DNA of 64,000 nt from Monodelphis domestica (lineage: Eukaryota; Chordata; Mammalia; Didelphimorphia; Didelphidae). The stretch lies in contig NC_077235.1 in assembly GCF_027887165.1 (NCBI RefSeq), positions 12,483,033 to 12,547,032 of the forward strand, read 5' to 3'. Position 1 is the first letter of the stretch; each line of letters starts with the position of its first letter. Shown here piece after piece: positions 32,837-44,049 of this stretch. The notes below the pieces were generated by a model. That model made no database searches, was not told where the DNA came from, and saw only the letters and a list, made by a program, of their open reading frames with translations. Made by a program: the position numbers and the translations under genes.

Positions 32837-33399
32837 TATTCATTCACAGAAGCAAAACATCTAGCACGTTCTTTAACCAGAATTACCCGCCATCTGATGC
32901 CCAGACCCTGCTTTTCCAAAGTCAAACTGAACTCTAGCCAGCCAGTGTGAAGATTAAGGACTAACCTAGAATATGTCTAGGGAGCATATTAGAATATTCA
33001 GGGGACATATGCCCTCAAGATGTTTCCATATGGGTCTACTCAGTAGAAACTGGCACACTCTAATATGGGCATTAAGGAGGTCTCAGGGACATTAGCAAGG
33101 AGAGGGTACGAGGCAAATCTTGCCTACCACCCCAGTGCCCAAATGGATTCTGGGAATCTTGAGAGATGGACCATGAAATATGCTTTAGCTATGGGATCTT
33201 CACTATGACATTCCCACATCCTGGCAATAATACAGCAATGTTCCATTGCTAGAGATGGGGGCCTAGAGGAGACCAACAAAATGTTCTAGCTCACCTCTGG
33301 AGCAAATACCCTCTCTTTTCCTTCAATACTAAGAATACCCTTAATTCCTAATAGCTCCATGTAGGTCAAGAGTAATGGCACAACTTATAATTTCATTGG

Positions 33400-33555
33400 T
33401 AACAGAGAACTACCAGTTACTGGAAAAGGTCAGCACCTCTTCTTCCACTTACAGTCTTAGAGTTGCTGAGAGGTTCAGTGACTTAATTGTGATGACTGGG
33501 ATGAGACTTGAACCCAGATCTCAACTCTGGGGCCAGCTCTCTCTCTCCTCCCCCA
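33400..33555 (-). mobile_element. MIR-like CORE-SINE
   Basis: Antisense: GAGAGGTTCAGTGACTTAATTGTG, GATGAGACTTGAACCCAGATC, GGCCAGCTCTCTCTC. The flanks 32837-33399 and 33556-34384 hold nothing recognised. Confidence 0.6.
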
Positions 33556-34384
33556 CCAACTAGGGGAGATTATATGTATAAAGAGTCATATTGACAGTTA
33601 CTCCTGAGAGGACAGAATCTTTTCCAGGCTGACAGTGTTTACTTTCCTCCTTTGAGTCCTTACTATTTCTTGTAGTAACCTGGTAAAGGATCTCTTTGCC
33701 CTTGTCCGTGGTCTTCACTTGCTGAGTGCCCATCACGACCCCGATGCCCTTAAGTACTTGAAGTCTGCTGGGCTCTTCTGCAACAGTGCTTCCATCTTTT
33801 GCAATTGATTTTTCTCACTGCAGCAGACAGAGGCACAATGTGCCCAGTGATCCATGGCCTGAACACAGTCTGCGTAACAGCCCTGCCACAGAAGATGGGA
33901 AGACAGCCACTCTCAGAGCCGCATGGAAGTCTCACAGCAGACAGGAGCGTCATGAAGACTTCTCTTCTGAGTAAAGTCGCAGGCAGATTGCATCACTGGA
34001 GTAAACTGGGAAATGCCATGGAGTTCCAGTGAAAGGTGAGGAGTTTCAGACTACCTAGAAAAGTCTCTTCTGGGCAGTGTTTATTCATCACAGTCTGATA
34101 GGCAAATGGTTCTTTTTGGTAGTTTCCCACTTGAGCTGCTCTCTCTCTAGATACCCAGTGCTTTCATGCTTCTTGCTAGCCCATTCCATACTCTACCACA
34201 GAATCTCCTGTTACTAACTGTTGTGAAATGGATACATGAATTCTTATTATAATGTAAATGACTCGTGTGGAGTTCATGTGCTATTTTTCCCACAAATGTT
34301 AACATTTTAATAGCAGTTAATCCTTTCAGTGGAATAAATCTAGTAAAAGCACATCCTAGTAAAGTGGGGGTAAAATGTGCCAGA

Positions 34385-34515
34385 TGTGGAATTAGGGAAT
34401 TTACTACCTTTGTGACCATGGTCAAATGACTTAGCTGCTCTAGGACTCAATTTCCTGATCTGTAAAATGACAGTAGAATAAATTCTGAAGTTTCTTCTAG
34501 ATCTAATTTGAAATT
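34385..34515 (+). mobile_element. MIR/THER-like CORE-SINE
   Basis: CTTTGTGACCATGGTCAAATGACTTAGC CORE; CAATTTCCTGATCTGTAAAATGA; GTTTCTTCTAGATC tail. Confidence 0.65.
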
Positions 34516-34539
34516 AGGAAAACTTAGCATGAACTGCCT

Positions 34540-34625
34540 CTAACAGTAGCTGTCTATGTACAGCCTTCTCAGCCTCAGTTTCCTTATCTATGAAGTGGAG
34601 ACAATGCCAGTAGTCATCTAATCTT
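34540..34625 (+). mobile_element. CORE-SINE remnant
   Basis: CAGCCTCAGTTTCCTTATCTATGAAGTGGAGAC is the MIR 3' half. Confidence 0.5.
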
Positions 34626-34699
34626 TACTGAAAGACCTCAATCAAGACAAATCTCAGATTGTCAAAAGCCCTGAATTCCATACAAAGGGGTTGGGCCTT

Positions 34700-34945
34700 T
34701 ACTTAGTAGATAGGTGGGAGCTGGCAAAGCTCTTTCAGGAGTGCTATAGCTGGATTTGTGTCAAGAATAATTACTTTGGCACTGGCATGGATGTCAGAGG
34801 AGGAAAAGGAGAAATGCTATTAGGAGGGAGTACCAGTACTAAGATGGTGGCTGTGGGAATAGAAAAGAGATGGATGTGGGGAATGTTGCAGAGGAATAAT
34901 CAGCAAGATTTGGTAAGGGTCCAGGTAGGAAAGCTAAGGAAAAGG
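34700..34945 (-). mobile_element. L2 LINE fragment (ORF2 3' region)
   Basis: Antisense L2 order: AGCTGGATTTGTG, TTACTTTGGCACTGG, GAATGTTGCAGAGG, AATCAGCAAGATTTGG. Confidence 0.5.
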
Positions 34946-34984
34946 TAGGTTAAAGGAAGGTTAGTCACATGGTAGTAAGTGGAG

Positions 34985-35105
34985 AGTAAGTGCAGTGGCT
35001 AGAGCTTACTTACTAGTTGTGTTCATTTGGGCCAGTCCTTTCTCCTCCTTGGGCCTCAGTTTGCCATGCTACAAAATAAGAGGGCTAGATTCGATAGTGA
35101 GTGTT
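34985..35105 (+). mobile_element. MIR-like CORE-SINE
   Basis: CTTACTAGTTGTGTTCATTTGGGCCAGTCC CORE; GGGCCTCAGTTTGCCATGCTACAAAATAAGAGGGCTAG. Confidence 0.6.
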
Positions 35106-35129
35106 TAGATGAAGAAGAGACCTCGTGCA

Positions 35130-35370
35130 TCATCAACCAATGAACAAGTATTTATTAGGCACTGAGGTGGGGAAAGAGGGCGACAAAGGCAAAAGCCAAA
35201 TGTTTCCTATGCACAAGATGAGCAGAGACAGAGAGAAGGCATCCCAGACAAAAGGAGTGCCCTCAGCAAGGGTACAAGACACAGCATGTACTGAGAGGAT
35301 GATACCAAGTTCAGTTGAGCTGAAATGTGTGTTGGGAGGGAGAGGGAAGAAGGCCATAATCAAGAGATTC
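35130..35370 (-). mobile_element. L2 LINE 3' end
   Basis: AACAAGTATTTATTAGGCACTGAGG, then CAAAGGCAAAAGCC, GAAGGCATCCCAGACAAAAGGAGTGCCCTCAGC follow the antisense L2 3' end. Confidence 0.6.
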
Positions 35371-35542
35371 TAGTACAGTTTAATTAGTATGGGGAAAGTC
35401 TAAGTGAAACAGTGTAAGATTTGGCCAGAGAAAGGTCAGCAGAAACAGTGATTTTATTGTTGTTCAGTCTGCAGAAGAACACAGTGCCTTGGTGGATCAG
35501 CCTACCATCTTCTTCCATTTCGCTCCTAAGAAACATTACCTT

Positions 35543-35966
35543 TAAAATGTTCTAAATCATTCTTTATTAGAAATTCAAATTAAGACAACTCTGAGGTACC
35601 GCGTCACACCTATCAGGTTGGTTAACTTGATAGAAAATAAAAATAATAAATGCTGGATGGGATGTGAGAAAATTGGGTTACTAATGCCCTACTGGTGGAT
35701 CCAACCATTCTGGAGGGCAATATGGAACTATGCCCAAAGGGCTATAATACGGTGCATACCTTTTTGCCCAGCAATACCACTACCAGGTCTGTATCCCAAA
35801 GAAATTTTTAAAAGGGAAAAAAAACATATTTGTACCAAAAATAGTTATAGCAGCTTTTTGTGGTAGCAAAGAACTGGATACTGGGGGGATGTCCCTCAAT
35901 TGGGACATGGCTGAACAAACTATGGTATATGATTGTAATGGTATACTACTGTCCTATAGCAAGTAT
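35543..35966 (+). mobile_element. L1 LINE fragment (end of ORF2)
   Basis: TTCTAAATCATTCTTTATTAGAAATTCAAATTAAGACAACTCTGAGG, CAACCATTCTGGAGGGCAATATGGAACTATGCCCAAAGGGC, TTTTTGTGGTAGCAAAGAACTGG. It stops before the L1 3' UTR, so the 3' end is missing. Confidence 0.85.
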
Positions 35967-36754
35967 GGAACACGTAGCACAAGGGATCTATGAACCACCC
36001 ACTGAGCCCGTGGTTCCATGGAGCATGCTTGTACAATTCACTTCCTTTTCTTCTCCCCTTCAGGGATGTGGCTTTCGCTTTCCAAGAAACTCATTCCTCT
36101 TTCTTTGTGGAGCATAATTTCCTTTACAAAGCATAGTAGGGCAAATGAGGCATCAAGTCAAACAAAAAGGGAAAGGGTCAAAAACACCCACATCTGAATC
36201 TGCAGTCTGCTGTTTTCCCCAGGTTGCCATTTTATTTCTAGAGTATCAAAATTCAAAATTCAACTCCAGGCTTATACTGTCTTCTCCTTTGTCCAGTTGT
36301 TATTAATTAGATCCCAAAGTCCCAGGTTCTGTCTGAAACTACCTTTTTTCTCGCCCTGGGTTAAAAAACCTACTCTCTCTTTTCCCTTCGCTTCATTTAT
36401 GAGCCTTCACTAAAATACATACCCAGCTTAATATTTCTGCTGATAAGGAACAAATCAGCTTGTTTAGTTGCCTAACAAGAAAAGAGTCAGAAAAGAGAAA
36501 CTTAGGATTGGAAGGGGGCACCAAATTAGTCCTGTCTCTTTGGCCATCTCTTGCTGCACCAAAGTGCCACATCCCCAATGCTCCTGCCCTGGCTTCAGTG
36601 GAATCAAAATAAAGGATTAATCTCATTGCTTGGACAGGTCCCTCCTGGCTTATTTAACTCAGATTCTGTTCTCCTCCATGCTCTGGCTCTCACATCTTTT
36701 ATTTCTTCTTGCTCAGTGGTGGATTTTTCCATCTTCTACCTACATATTCTTCAA
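35967..36754. other. No gene or repeat recognised
   Basis: Unique-looking; chance frames only. Confidence 0.45.
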
Positions 36755-36985
36755 GTAAGTAAGAATTTATGAAGAGCTTATTTTCTTCCAGGCCCTGTGC
36801 TAACATCTAAGGATACACAAAAAGGCAGAAACAGTTCCTACAACCAAGGAGCTTACACTTCTAGTCTAATGGGGAGACAACACACAAATGGTTACGTATG
36901 TGTGAGCTATATTCAGCTGTATACATCCCATCCAAGATCTATTCTCCCAAAGGTGGAAGGAGATGGGGAGAAAGGCTTGGGAGTC
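36755..36985 (-). mobile_element. L2 LINE 3' end
   Basis: AGTAAGAATTTATGAAGAGCTTATTTTC..GGCCCTGTGCTAACATCTAAGGATACACAAAAAGGC, AAGGAGCTTACACTTCTAGTCTAATGGGGAGACAACAC: antisense L2 terminus. Confidence 0.7.
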
Positions 36986-37559
36986 AATGCAACTGTCTAT
37001 CTCACCATCAAAAACAGGTTTTCATCAAATAGAAATAGTTTAAGGCCATTCATCCTGTAGGTGCAACCCTAAAGTCTCTTCCCTTAAGAGAAATTACCCA
37101 GAGTCCAAATGAGCTACAAATAAAGCACACTGCTAAAGAAATGGAATGTTTGAATTTGGATCCAGTAATGTGGTTTCATGGAGGCAGCAAGAAAGAGGGA
37201 ATAGGCAGTTTTGAGTGGACCTAAAATAGTTTAGGGGTCTAGCGGAGGAAACTAGAATTAAATGAGAAATAAAGAATAGATATCAAGTAGGTAGAACCTC
37301 AAATTGTCTCCATCCAGGAAATACTCTGTGAATAAGCCACATTTTAAAGCAGCTCACTAGAGCAACTTGAAAGTAATCAGGTGCTTTGGGGGAAAGACAG
37401 AGGGAGGTGAGTTTCCGTAAAATGAGTTATATCAGAGACTTTCCATCTCTGATATTCTTCATTTCATATTTAATGAAAAAGAGGCACAAGAAAGAAACTG
37501 CCCATTTCCACTCTTTCAAAAATTTTAATTTACTGCAGTGTTACCTATATAATGAAGGC
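36986..37559. other. No gene or repeat recognised
   Basis: Unique-looking. Confidence 0.4.
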
Positions 37560-37890
37560 AGCCCCACTCCCCACCACATTAGCATGGGGGTATCATCATA
37601 TAACTCGAAAAGAAGTAAAAGAGACATTTCTAGCCTCTTCTCCCCACCCCTGTTCTCTAAAGACTTTTAATTCCTACCAGGAGGGAAAACAAGCTGTTGG
37701 GGCCAATGGCCACCACTCTGCTTTCCTCAGAGAGGGGGTACCCAGCTACAAGTATATTTATCTACCCACTTAAATACTGTTATATATTGTTAGTGTAGAA
37801 GATGTGGATTTTAGGTTCCTCATAAACTTCTGATCACTATGTTTAACTGCTGGAGTGGGATCCTAAGCTCTATAGTCAAAGTTTGCCTAC
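37560..37890 (+). repeat. Unclassified dispersed repeat, copy B
   Basis: Aligns with the reverse complement of 11545-11885. Words shared by both include CTAGCCTCTTCTCCCCA and AACTTCTGATCACTA. It could be a fragment of an LTR or another element with no name I can give. Confidence 0.6.
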
Positions 37891-38039
37891 TTTCCCTCCA
37901 AATATCAGTTCTACAATCAACATACATACCCCAAAGCTATGGAATTTTCCATTTTGATTCCTGGAATGCACAAGTTGGCTCCTTAATTTCTTGCTGTAGT
38001 GTATGGAGTGGCACGTCAACCAGCCTTTGGTGGGGATGA

Positions 38040-38320
38040 AGGCAAGTGCAGCCAACACCATGGTCCTGTCTTGCCTCCAGGCCTTTGTACTGGCTTGGCC
38101 CCCAAACCTGGACTGCACTCCCTCCTCAGTTCCTGGGATGCTTGGTTTCCTTTTAAAGCTCAACTTTGTGTCTAGCTCCCACACAAAGCTTCTCCTCATC
38201 CAACAAGTTGTAAGTGCTCTTTCTTTCCTGATATTCCTTTGCTTCTATCTGTTTCAAAGGCCTGTGTCATTCAGGTAAATTGTAGGCTCTTTGGTGGGGC
38301 ATGAGGGAAGGGATGAGGGA
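38040..38320 (+). mobile_element. L2 LINE 3' end
   Basis: CCAGGCCTTTGTACTGGC, AACCTGGACTGCACTCCC, GGTTTCCTTTTAAAGCTCAAC, ACACAAAGCTTCTCC, TGTAGGCTC: sense L2 3' coding and UTR. Confidence 0.6.
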
Positions 38321-39021
38321 GGAGGGTTTTATCCAATTATTGGATGTTACCATACAAAGTAAGGAGCAGAGACGGGAAATAATGGAGATAGTAATGCCTG
38401 GCCCCGTGGTCCCTTTGCAAAGTATGAAAAAAATTGTCTATGTGAACTAGCAGGGCTGACACTGGCCACACCACTGAAGGTTCTCAAAATGCTAAGTCTG
38501 ACAAGCCCTGAAGACAGTCCCAGAGTTTGAGGCATTCAGAAAGAGAACAACTCTGTGGAAGGTAACCTCCCAATACTGGGAGGGAGGGTATCTACCTTCC
38601 CCGCCCCAGATCAGCCCTGACATCTCACAGCAAAGCCATCTACCTTTGTAGGGGAGTCTCACAGTTTGAGGCTTGGAGCAGGGGTGCAGATCCTCTAGAC
38701 AGATATAGGCAGAAAGATACAATAAGAATCAGAGAGAGATGGAGAGAGAGACAGAGAGACAGAGACCGAATGTCCAACCTAGAGTGCACTATGGTAGTTA
38801 TGTGTCTAGATGTCAAAAGAAACAGATCTAGGGAGCCCAGTTGAATGACCCACCTAGCAGAGATGCCATGTTCAGGGAACAGTAGGATGTAGACTCCAGA
38901 AGAGAAAGAGAATGGGATAGAGGTGGTAGGTAAAAGTCCTATCTTAAGGAATTGGATTAAGAGTGGAAACTAGAGGTGTATGGATAAATTTTTAGCAGCC
39001 AATTCTCTGAAAACAACACAC
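38321..39021. other. No gene recognised; short GA-rich patch
   Basis: GAGAGAGAT/GAGAGAGACAGAG low-complexity at about 38728-38766. Otherwise unique-looking. Confidence 0.5.
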
Positions 39022-39095
39022 TTAAAAAAAAAACAACCCTGACCTTCCATCTTAGAATCATTAATGTGTATTGGTTCTAATGCAGAAGAGAATTG
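39022..39095 (-). mobile_element. MAR1 SINE tail fragment
   Basis: A poly-A/T-like run, then CCTGACCTTCCATCTTAGAATCATTAATGTGTATTGG: antisense RTE-type tail. Cut by or joined to the L1 on its right. Confidence 0.7.
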
Positions 39096-39345
39096 AATGC
39101 TAGTTAACACTTTTTCACGTGCTTACTGATAGTTTTGATTTCTTCATGTAAAAACTGCCTATTCATGTCCCTTGACCATTTGTCAAAGGGAAATGGCTTG
39201 ATTTTTTATAGATTTGACTTAGTTCCTTATATGTTTAGGAAATTGAACCTTTGTCAAAGAGTTTTATTATAAAAATGTTTTCCCAATTTGTTGTTTTCCT
39301 TCTAATTTTAGTTGCATTGGTTTTGTTGGGGGGGGTTCCTTCTAC
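39096..39345 (-). mobile_element. L1 LINE fragment (ORF2 C-terminal part)
   Basis: Antisense: GCTTACTGATAGTTTTGATTTCTTCATG, CATGTCCCTTGACCATTTGTCAAAGGG, TTCCCAATTTGTTGTTTTCC, TTTTAGTTGCATTGGTTTTG. Confidence 0.85.
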
Positions 39346-39474
39346 ATTCATACAGTAAAGTTACACTCCCTCTTCCCACTTAATATTTGTGGGAGATTTG
39401 CACCATTTTTTACTAGAGGGTATGTTTTGTAGGTACTGCTGTCTTGGTAACAGGCTTTGCTTTAAATGTCTATT

Positions 39475-39739
39475 ACAGTGGTTTGTAGTTAACTCGGGGT
39501 CCATAGACCACTAAAGATTCTGTGGATAGATTTCAGGAGGCCCATGGGTTTGAATGGGAAAAGGAAAAATCTTGCTTTATTTTCACTAACCTCTAACTGA
39601 ATTTTACATTTGCTTTGATTGTTTAAAATATATTACTCTGAGAAGGGGTCCATAGGCTTACCAAGACTGCCTGCCAAAGGGGTCCACACACACAAACAAA
39701 AAAAAACCCACAAAAACAAAAAAAGGGTAAAGATCCCCA
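39475..39739 (+). mobile_element. Non-autonomous hAT-like element (265 bp)
   Basis: ACAGTGGTTTGTAGTTAACTCGGGGTCCATAG at the left; GGGTAAAGATCCCCA at the right, roughly inverted. Interior GGCCCATGGGTTTGAATGG, TTTCACTAACCTCTAACTGAA, CTGAGAAGGGGTCCATAGGCTT. Flanked by TGTCTATT (39467-39474) and TGTCTGTT (39740-39747), 7 of 8. Confidence 0.75.
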
Positions 39740-40004
39740 TGTCTGTTGGTTATGAGAGACAAGTTTGTAACCAAGCCTGCGCAAGTTGTATTGTAAAGAA
39801 CATGGCCTACATCCTTGAATCTGAGAGTAATAGCCACCATCTGGAGGGCGGCCCAGGGAAGGTACTCCATTGTCTGTCTATATTCCTCAAACTATAACTC
39901 ACAAGCTTCAAACCCCAGGTAGCCATCATCCCTCTAGTGGACCCAACGGATAACTGAGAGGTTAGGACTAGTTCCTGAAGGGTGAATTATAAGAGGATGA
40001 TAGC

Positions 40005-40188
40005 TACAGAGCTAGAAAGAAACCCTGGAGGCCAACTGGTCCAAGTCCCTCATTTTGCAGTTGATGAAACTCATGCCCAGAGTTGAAATGACTTGCCCAA
40101 GGACACAGCAATAGTAGCATCAGAGGCAACATTGGAATTTGTGTCAAGTAGCAGAGTCCACACTGTTGGACTGTTCCATGTTGCCTGG
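40005..40188 (-). mobile_element. MIR/THER-like CORE-SINE
   Basis: Antisense: TCCAAGTCCCTCATTTTGCAG, GTTGAAATGACTTGCCCAAGGACACAGCAATAG, TTGGACTGTTCCATGTTGCC. Confidence 0.7.
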
Positions 40189-40489
40189 GCTCTCTCATTT
40201 TTGTTTCTAAATCTCCAGGATCTAAAAGAGGTAAACCTTTAATATAGTGGACACTAAAATAGCTGTCAAGTTGAATTAAGACTGTAACTAATTTGAGACA
40301 GCAAAAAACACTAGCTAGAGGAGAGGCTGGAGGTGGGGGCAGATAAAGGAAGGCCTCACTTAGGAGACTGCACATGAACTCAGCCCTAAAGAAGGCTAGG
40401 GGCTGAACATGCTGAATTTAGGCACAGCTCACAGGCCAGTTTAGCTGGAATGTAGAGAATAAGCAAAAGTTTTGCTGTTTATCATTGGC

Positions 40490-40722
40490 TTTTTTTCAGT
40501 CAAGTTCAAAGTTTTGTGACCCCACTTGCAGTTTTCTCAACAAAGATCCTGAAGTGGTTCACCATTTTCTTCTCGAGATCATTTTACAGATGAGGAGCCT
40601 GGGGACAACAGGGTAAATTGACTTGCCCAGGGTCACAAAACTAGTAAGTGTCTGAGGCCAGATTTGAATTCAGGAAAATGAGTCTTGTTGACTCTAGTCC
40701 ACTGTGCCATCTAGTTGCCCTA
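40490..40722 (-). mobile_element. WSINE-type CORE-SINE
   Basis: Antisense with the long tail typical of this group: TTTTGTGACCCCACTTGC, GAAGTGGTTCACCATTTTC, then TTGACTTGCCCAGGGTCACAAAACTAGTAAG and head TGTGCCATCTAGTTGCCC. Confidence 0.8.
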
Positions 40723-42354
40723 ATGTGCAAGAAAGTGGCATGAAATAAGTAAAAATGTGAATGTAGTGGAATTCTCCAATTCCATGTGGAATCCAATGAA
40801 TCTTTGATATAGACCAGGGACAGGAAATTTGGGAATCAATTTTGTTCTTCCCCTTGTGGTGGAATACATGCTCATAATTTCCAATGCAAGAAAATACAAA
40901 GTTTAATCTTGTTCATGGATATAAGCCAAGGCAAGGAGAAGGATCATTTTCCTAAGGGGCAAGTGAATCTTTGAATAGAAACTACTTCCCAAAGGTATTT
41001 CAATTCTATAGAAAACAGTTAGTCAGGCTGGGCTCACAGTTGGGGCAGGCAGTCTTCCCAATCTGCTATGCTGTCATTAGCCTTTGGGGAAGAGAACAGG
41101 AAAGGCATCGGGGGGAAAAGTGGAGTGGACCAAGATATGGTAGATAGTGTCTTTCAGGTGGCCTTGCAAAAGGGCTTGGTTGGATAGTTACACTTACTTT
41201 AGAGTAGTGTTATTCATGTCAAGGAAAAGAAAACACAGCTACCCCTCACTCCCCACCATCCCACCCCCGAACCACTACACCCTTAGAAGAATATGGGTCA
41301 TTTACCAAAGTTTCTATTCTGCCAGTCTATGTTGCCTTGGTGGGTACCAGTCAAAAAAGACCACCAGAAAATAATGGGTCTGTCATTTCCCAGAGTAAGC
41401 ATCTTGGATTCTCTCTGATGCCAAGCTTATTCAAAGTGATACACTTTTAATAAACACTGAGCTAATAAAAATAGTCCTATTTTGACCTTACAAATTGTTA
41501 GGACTATTTTTTGTAATGATTAATGAAGAATCATTTTCTAAAGCTTGGGTTATTCATCAAAGGAACAGCATGCCCTTAACTTGGGTGTTCTGGGAAATCT
41601 TGAGTTTTACAACACAAAATTTTAATACTCCTTGTAATGGGGGAATTCCTCAGTCACCCCAAAATGTGAACTCAGTCACAGGAAAATGGAAAGTCTCTAC
41701 GCCTAGCTCTCTGCTACTTCCGGTCTAGAGTGATCTTAAGAAATTCAACCATTTCCAAATGTAAACTACCTATGGAGTCCCATTTCAAAAGAACACTAGA
41801 AATGCTATCTGAAAAGGCCTATGTGGTACTTATGCCATTCTCCTTCTTTCAAGTGCTCTGGACCTGCTGTGTTACCTTAAAGGATTAAGAAAACTGAGAT
41901 AGCAGCAAATATGGGTCTGCCCTAGAGCTCAGATGTTTAAGAAAAAAAGAGACCATTTTCATGGAGTCAATCTTTAAAAGGAGGTTCATTGGTAAACTTT
42001 ATTTGAAATGGAGGAAGGAAGATAGGTCAAATACCAAGGCAAAGAAGGAGCCAAACCACCTGGTAGACTATGTTCTTCTGAACTCAAGAAAACTATCATG
42101 GGATGGATTGAAAAATAATGATCATAAAGAATGCTCTCTTAAGCTTCTTCCCCAATCCCAACCTGAGATTTCATTGGCATAGAGTTCTTTTTTAATAATT
42201 TTATTTTTTATAATTTTTAGATCTCTTTTCAGAAGAGAGACTTTTCACATCCCCATGCCAAACCCTAAGTTAAGAAACTTTGACCTGAGGCCATGGTACC
42301 TAGGCCTATTTGTGAGTCAGCATCCCCCCCTCCCACTCCCGGGGTACGGGATTC
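40723..42354. other. Unique-looking stretch, no gene recognised
   Basis: Includes a small imperfect hairpin at 41475-41512 (GTCCTATTTTG.. / ..TAGGAC). Nothing else supported. Confidence 0.45.
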
Positions 42355-42545
42355 ATCTTTAAAGCAACTAGGTGGTTTAATGGATGGAGTGCTGGATTTG
42401 GAGTTCTAACGACCTAAGTTCAAGTCCTGCCTCTTACACCTACTAGTTTTGTGACCCTAGGAAAATAATAACTTCTCTTTATCTCAGTTTCTTCATCTGT
42501 AAAAAAGCCTCTAAGATCCATTTCATCCTGAAATCTAAGGTACAG
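42355..42545 (+). mobile_element. CORE-SINE (WSINE/MIR-like)
   Basis: AGCAACTAGGTGGTTTAATGGATGGAGTGCTGG head, AGTTCAAGTCCTGCC B-box, TTTGTGACCCTAGG CORE, TCAGTTTCTTCATCTGTAAAAAAGCC. Confidence 0.75.
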
Positions 42546-42591
42546 GGTGTATTATCAGTGGCTCATGCTTTATCCAGGGTTTTCCCTGGAA

Positions 42592-42783
42592 TAGTGTTGG
42601 CGAACCTTTCAGAGATTGCTTGCCAAAACTGCACTTTCAAGCTGCCTTTGAGCCCGCCACATTACCCCATACAGTGGAGGGAGGAAGTACTCACACTGGG
42701 CTGCTGGGCAGAGGGGCAGGGCATGTGAAAAATGTCCTCAGGCATGGTGGAGAGGGAGAATGGAGCAGCTTTTGCCAATATAG
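42592..42783 (+). mobile_element. Non-autonomous hAT-like element (192 bp)
   Basis: Left end TAGTGTTGGCGAACC; right end inverted (TTTTGCCAATATAG). Perfect 8-bp duplication CCCTGGAA at 42584-42591 and 42784-42791. Confidence 0.8.
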
Positions 42784-42988
42784 CCCTGGAACATCAAAAT
42801 AGTTTTCTGCCTTTTTCTCTAAAAGGGCCTTTGGTTTCCATGAAAGCACTCATAGTAACAGTATATCAACTACAGGACAAGTTTTATTTAACTTGAGAGA
42901 GAATACAAAGGATTCATATCCAAGATCGTAAGTTAGACGGACTCTACTCTCTCTGGTGAGCTCCATCTCTTCTAATATGTGTATTAGA

Positions 42989-42996
42989 ATTATATA

Positions 42997-43034
<38 letters not shown>
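42989..43034. repeat. (TA)n microsatellite
   Basis: Alternating TA with one ACAT interruption, followed by AT-rich sequence to about 43120. Confidence 0.95.
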
Positions 43035-43329
43035 AAATATTAATTAATTTAAATGAATAAAATTTAAAAATAAAAATTATTTAATATTAATATAATATAG
43101 CCTATTTTGTGTATATTTATATAAATAAATCCCTCTGGGGTTGAGGGTTCCCTCCATGTGGGGAAAGGAATCAGATTTCCTAGGGAGTCAAGCAAAACAA
43201 CCTTCCAATCTCATGAATTCCATGCTCTTTCAAATTTTCTTTCCCCTTTTGTGGCCTACAAGATTCTCTCCAGGTCCCAGTGTGATCAGTCTTCTCCATC
43301 ACCTTTCCTATCTTCTCTCAGTGAGGGAG

Positions 43330-43525
43330 CTAGGGGGCATGGTGGATAGAGTGCTGAGCCTGGAGTAAGAAAAACCTTAGTTCAAATCCAGCCTGACAAG
43401 CTGTGTGATTCTAGCAAGTAACTTAAAAAACTGTGCCTGACTCAAGTTTCCTCATCTGTAAAAATTATATATTTGTGAAAACACTTTACAAACCTTAAAG
43501 AATTATATAAATGCTAGCTCCTTAT
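43330..43525 (+). mobile_element. MIR/THER-like CORE-SINE
   Basis: GGGGGCATGGTGGATAGAGTGCTGAGCCTGGAGTAAG head, AGCTGTGTGATTCTAGCAAG CORE, CTTTACAAACCTTAAAGAATTATATAAATGCTAGC tail. A short TGCTAC repeat follows at about 43536-43560. Confidence 0.8.
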
Positions 43526-43560
43526 TAATATTAATTTTGCTACTGCTACTGCTACTACTA

Positions 43561-44049
43561 CAGTTATCTTTCTTTGTATGTCTATACTAGCAACAATCTC
43601 TCTTATGAGTGACCTCCCTTCAGATACTTTACCTCTAATTTCCCATTAGTTGATGTCTCTACATCAGTGTGTTTCTCTGGAACCCTTTCAGTCTGCAGTT
43701 CCTTGTAATGCCACTATCACAGTTTGTATGGTATCATGAGGGGTCTGGGTGAATTCAAAATCCTTAGTCAGTCTTGTGACCCAAAAAAGCTAGGTATGAA
43801 TTGAGTCTTTACAAGACCAATGGCTTCAACAGTTAAGCAAGAAGGACCCAGGACAAGAAAAAGCTATACCTTATTCAGGAGATGAAAGAGAAAAAAGAAC
43901 CATATCTGAATTCCCTCTTCATGTGCCAGGTGTGTCCCATTACACAGCAAAATATTTTCACCCAGTTACTATTTATTAAGTCATTTTTTGTTTCCCATAA
44001 TTACTTATTCCTTTTCTTTATTGCATCACATAGGGGTTATGGGAGTTTT
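43561..44049. other. No gene or repeat recognised
   Basis: Unique-looking. Confidence 0.4.
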
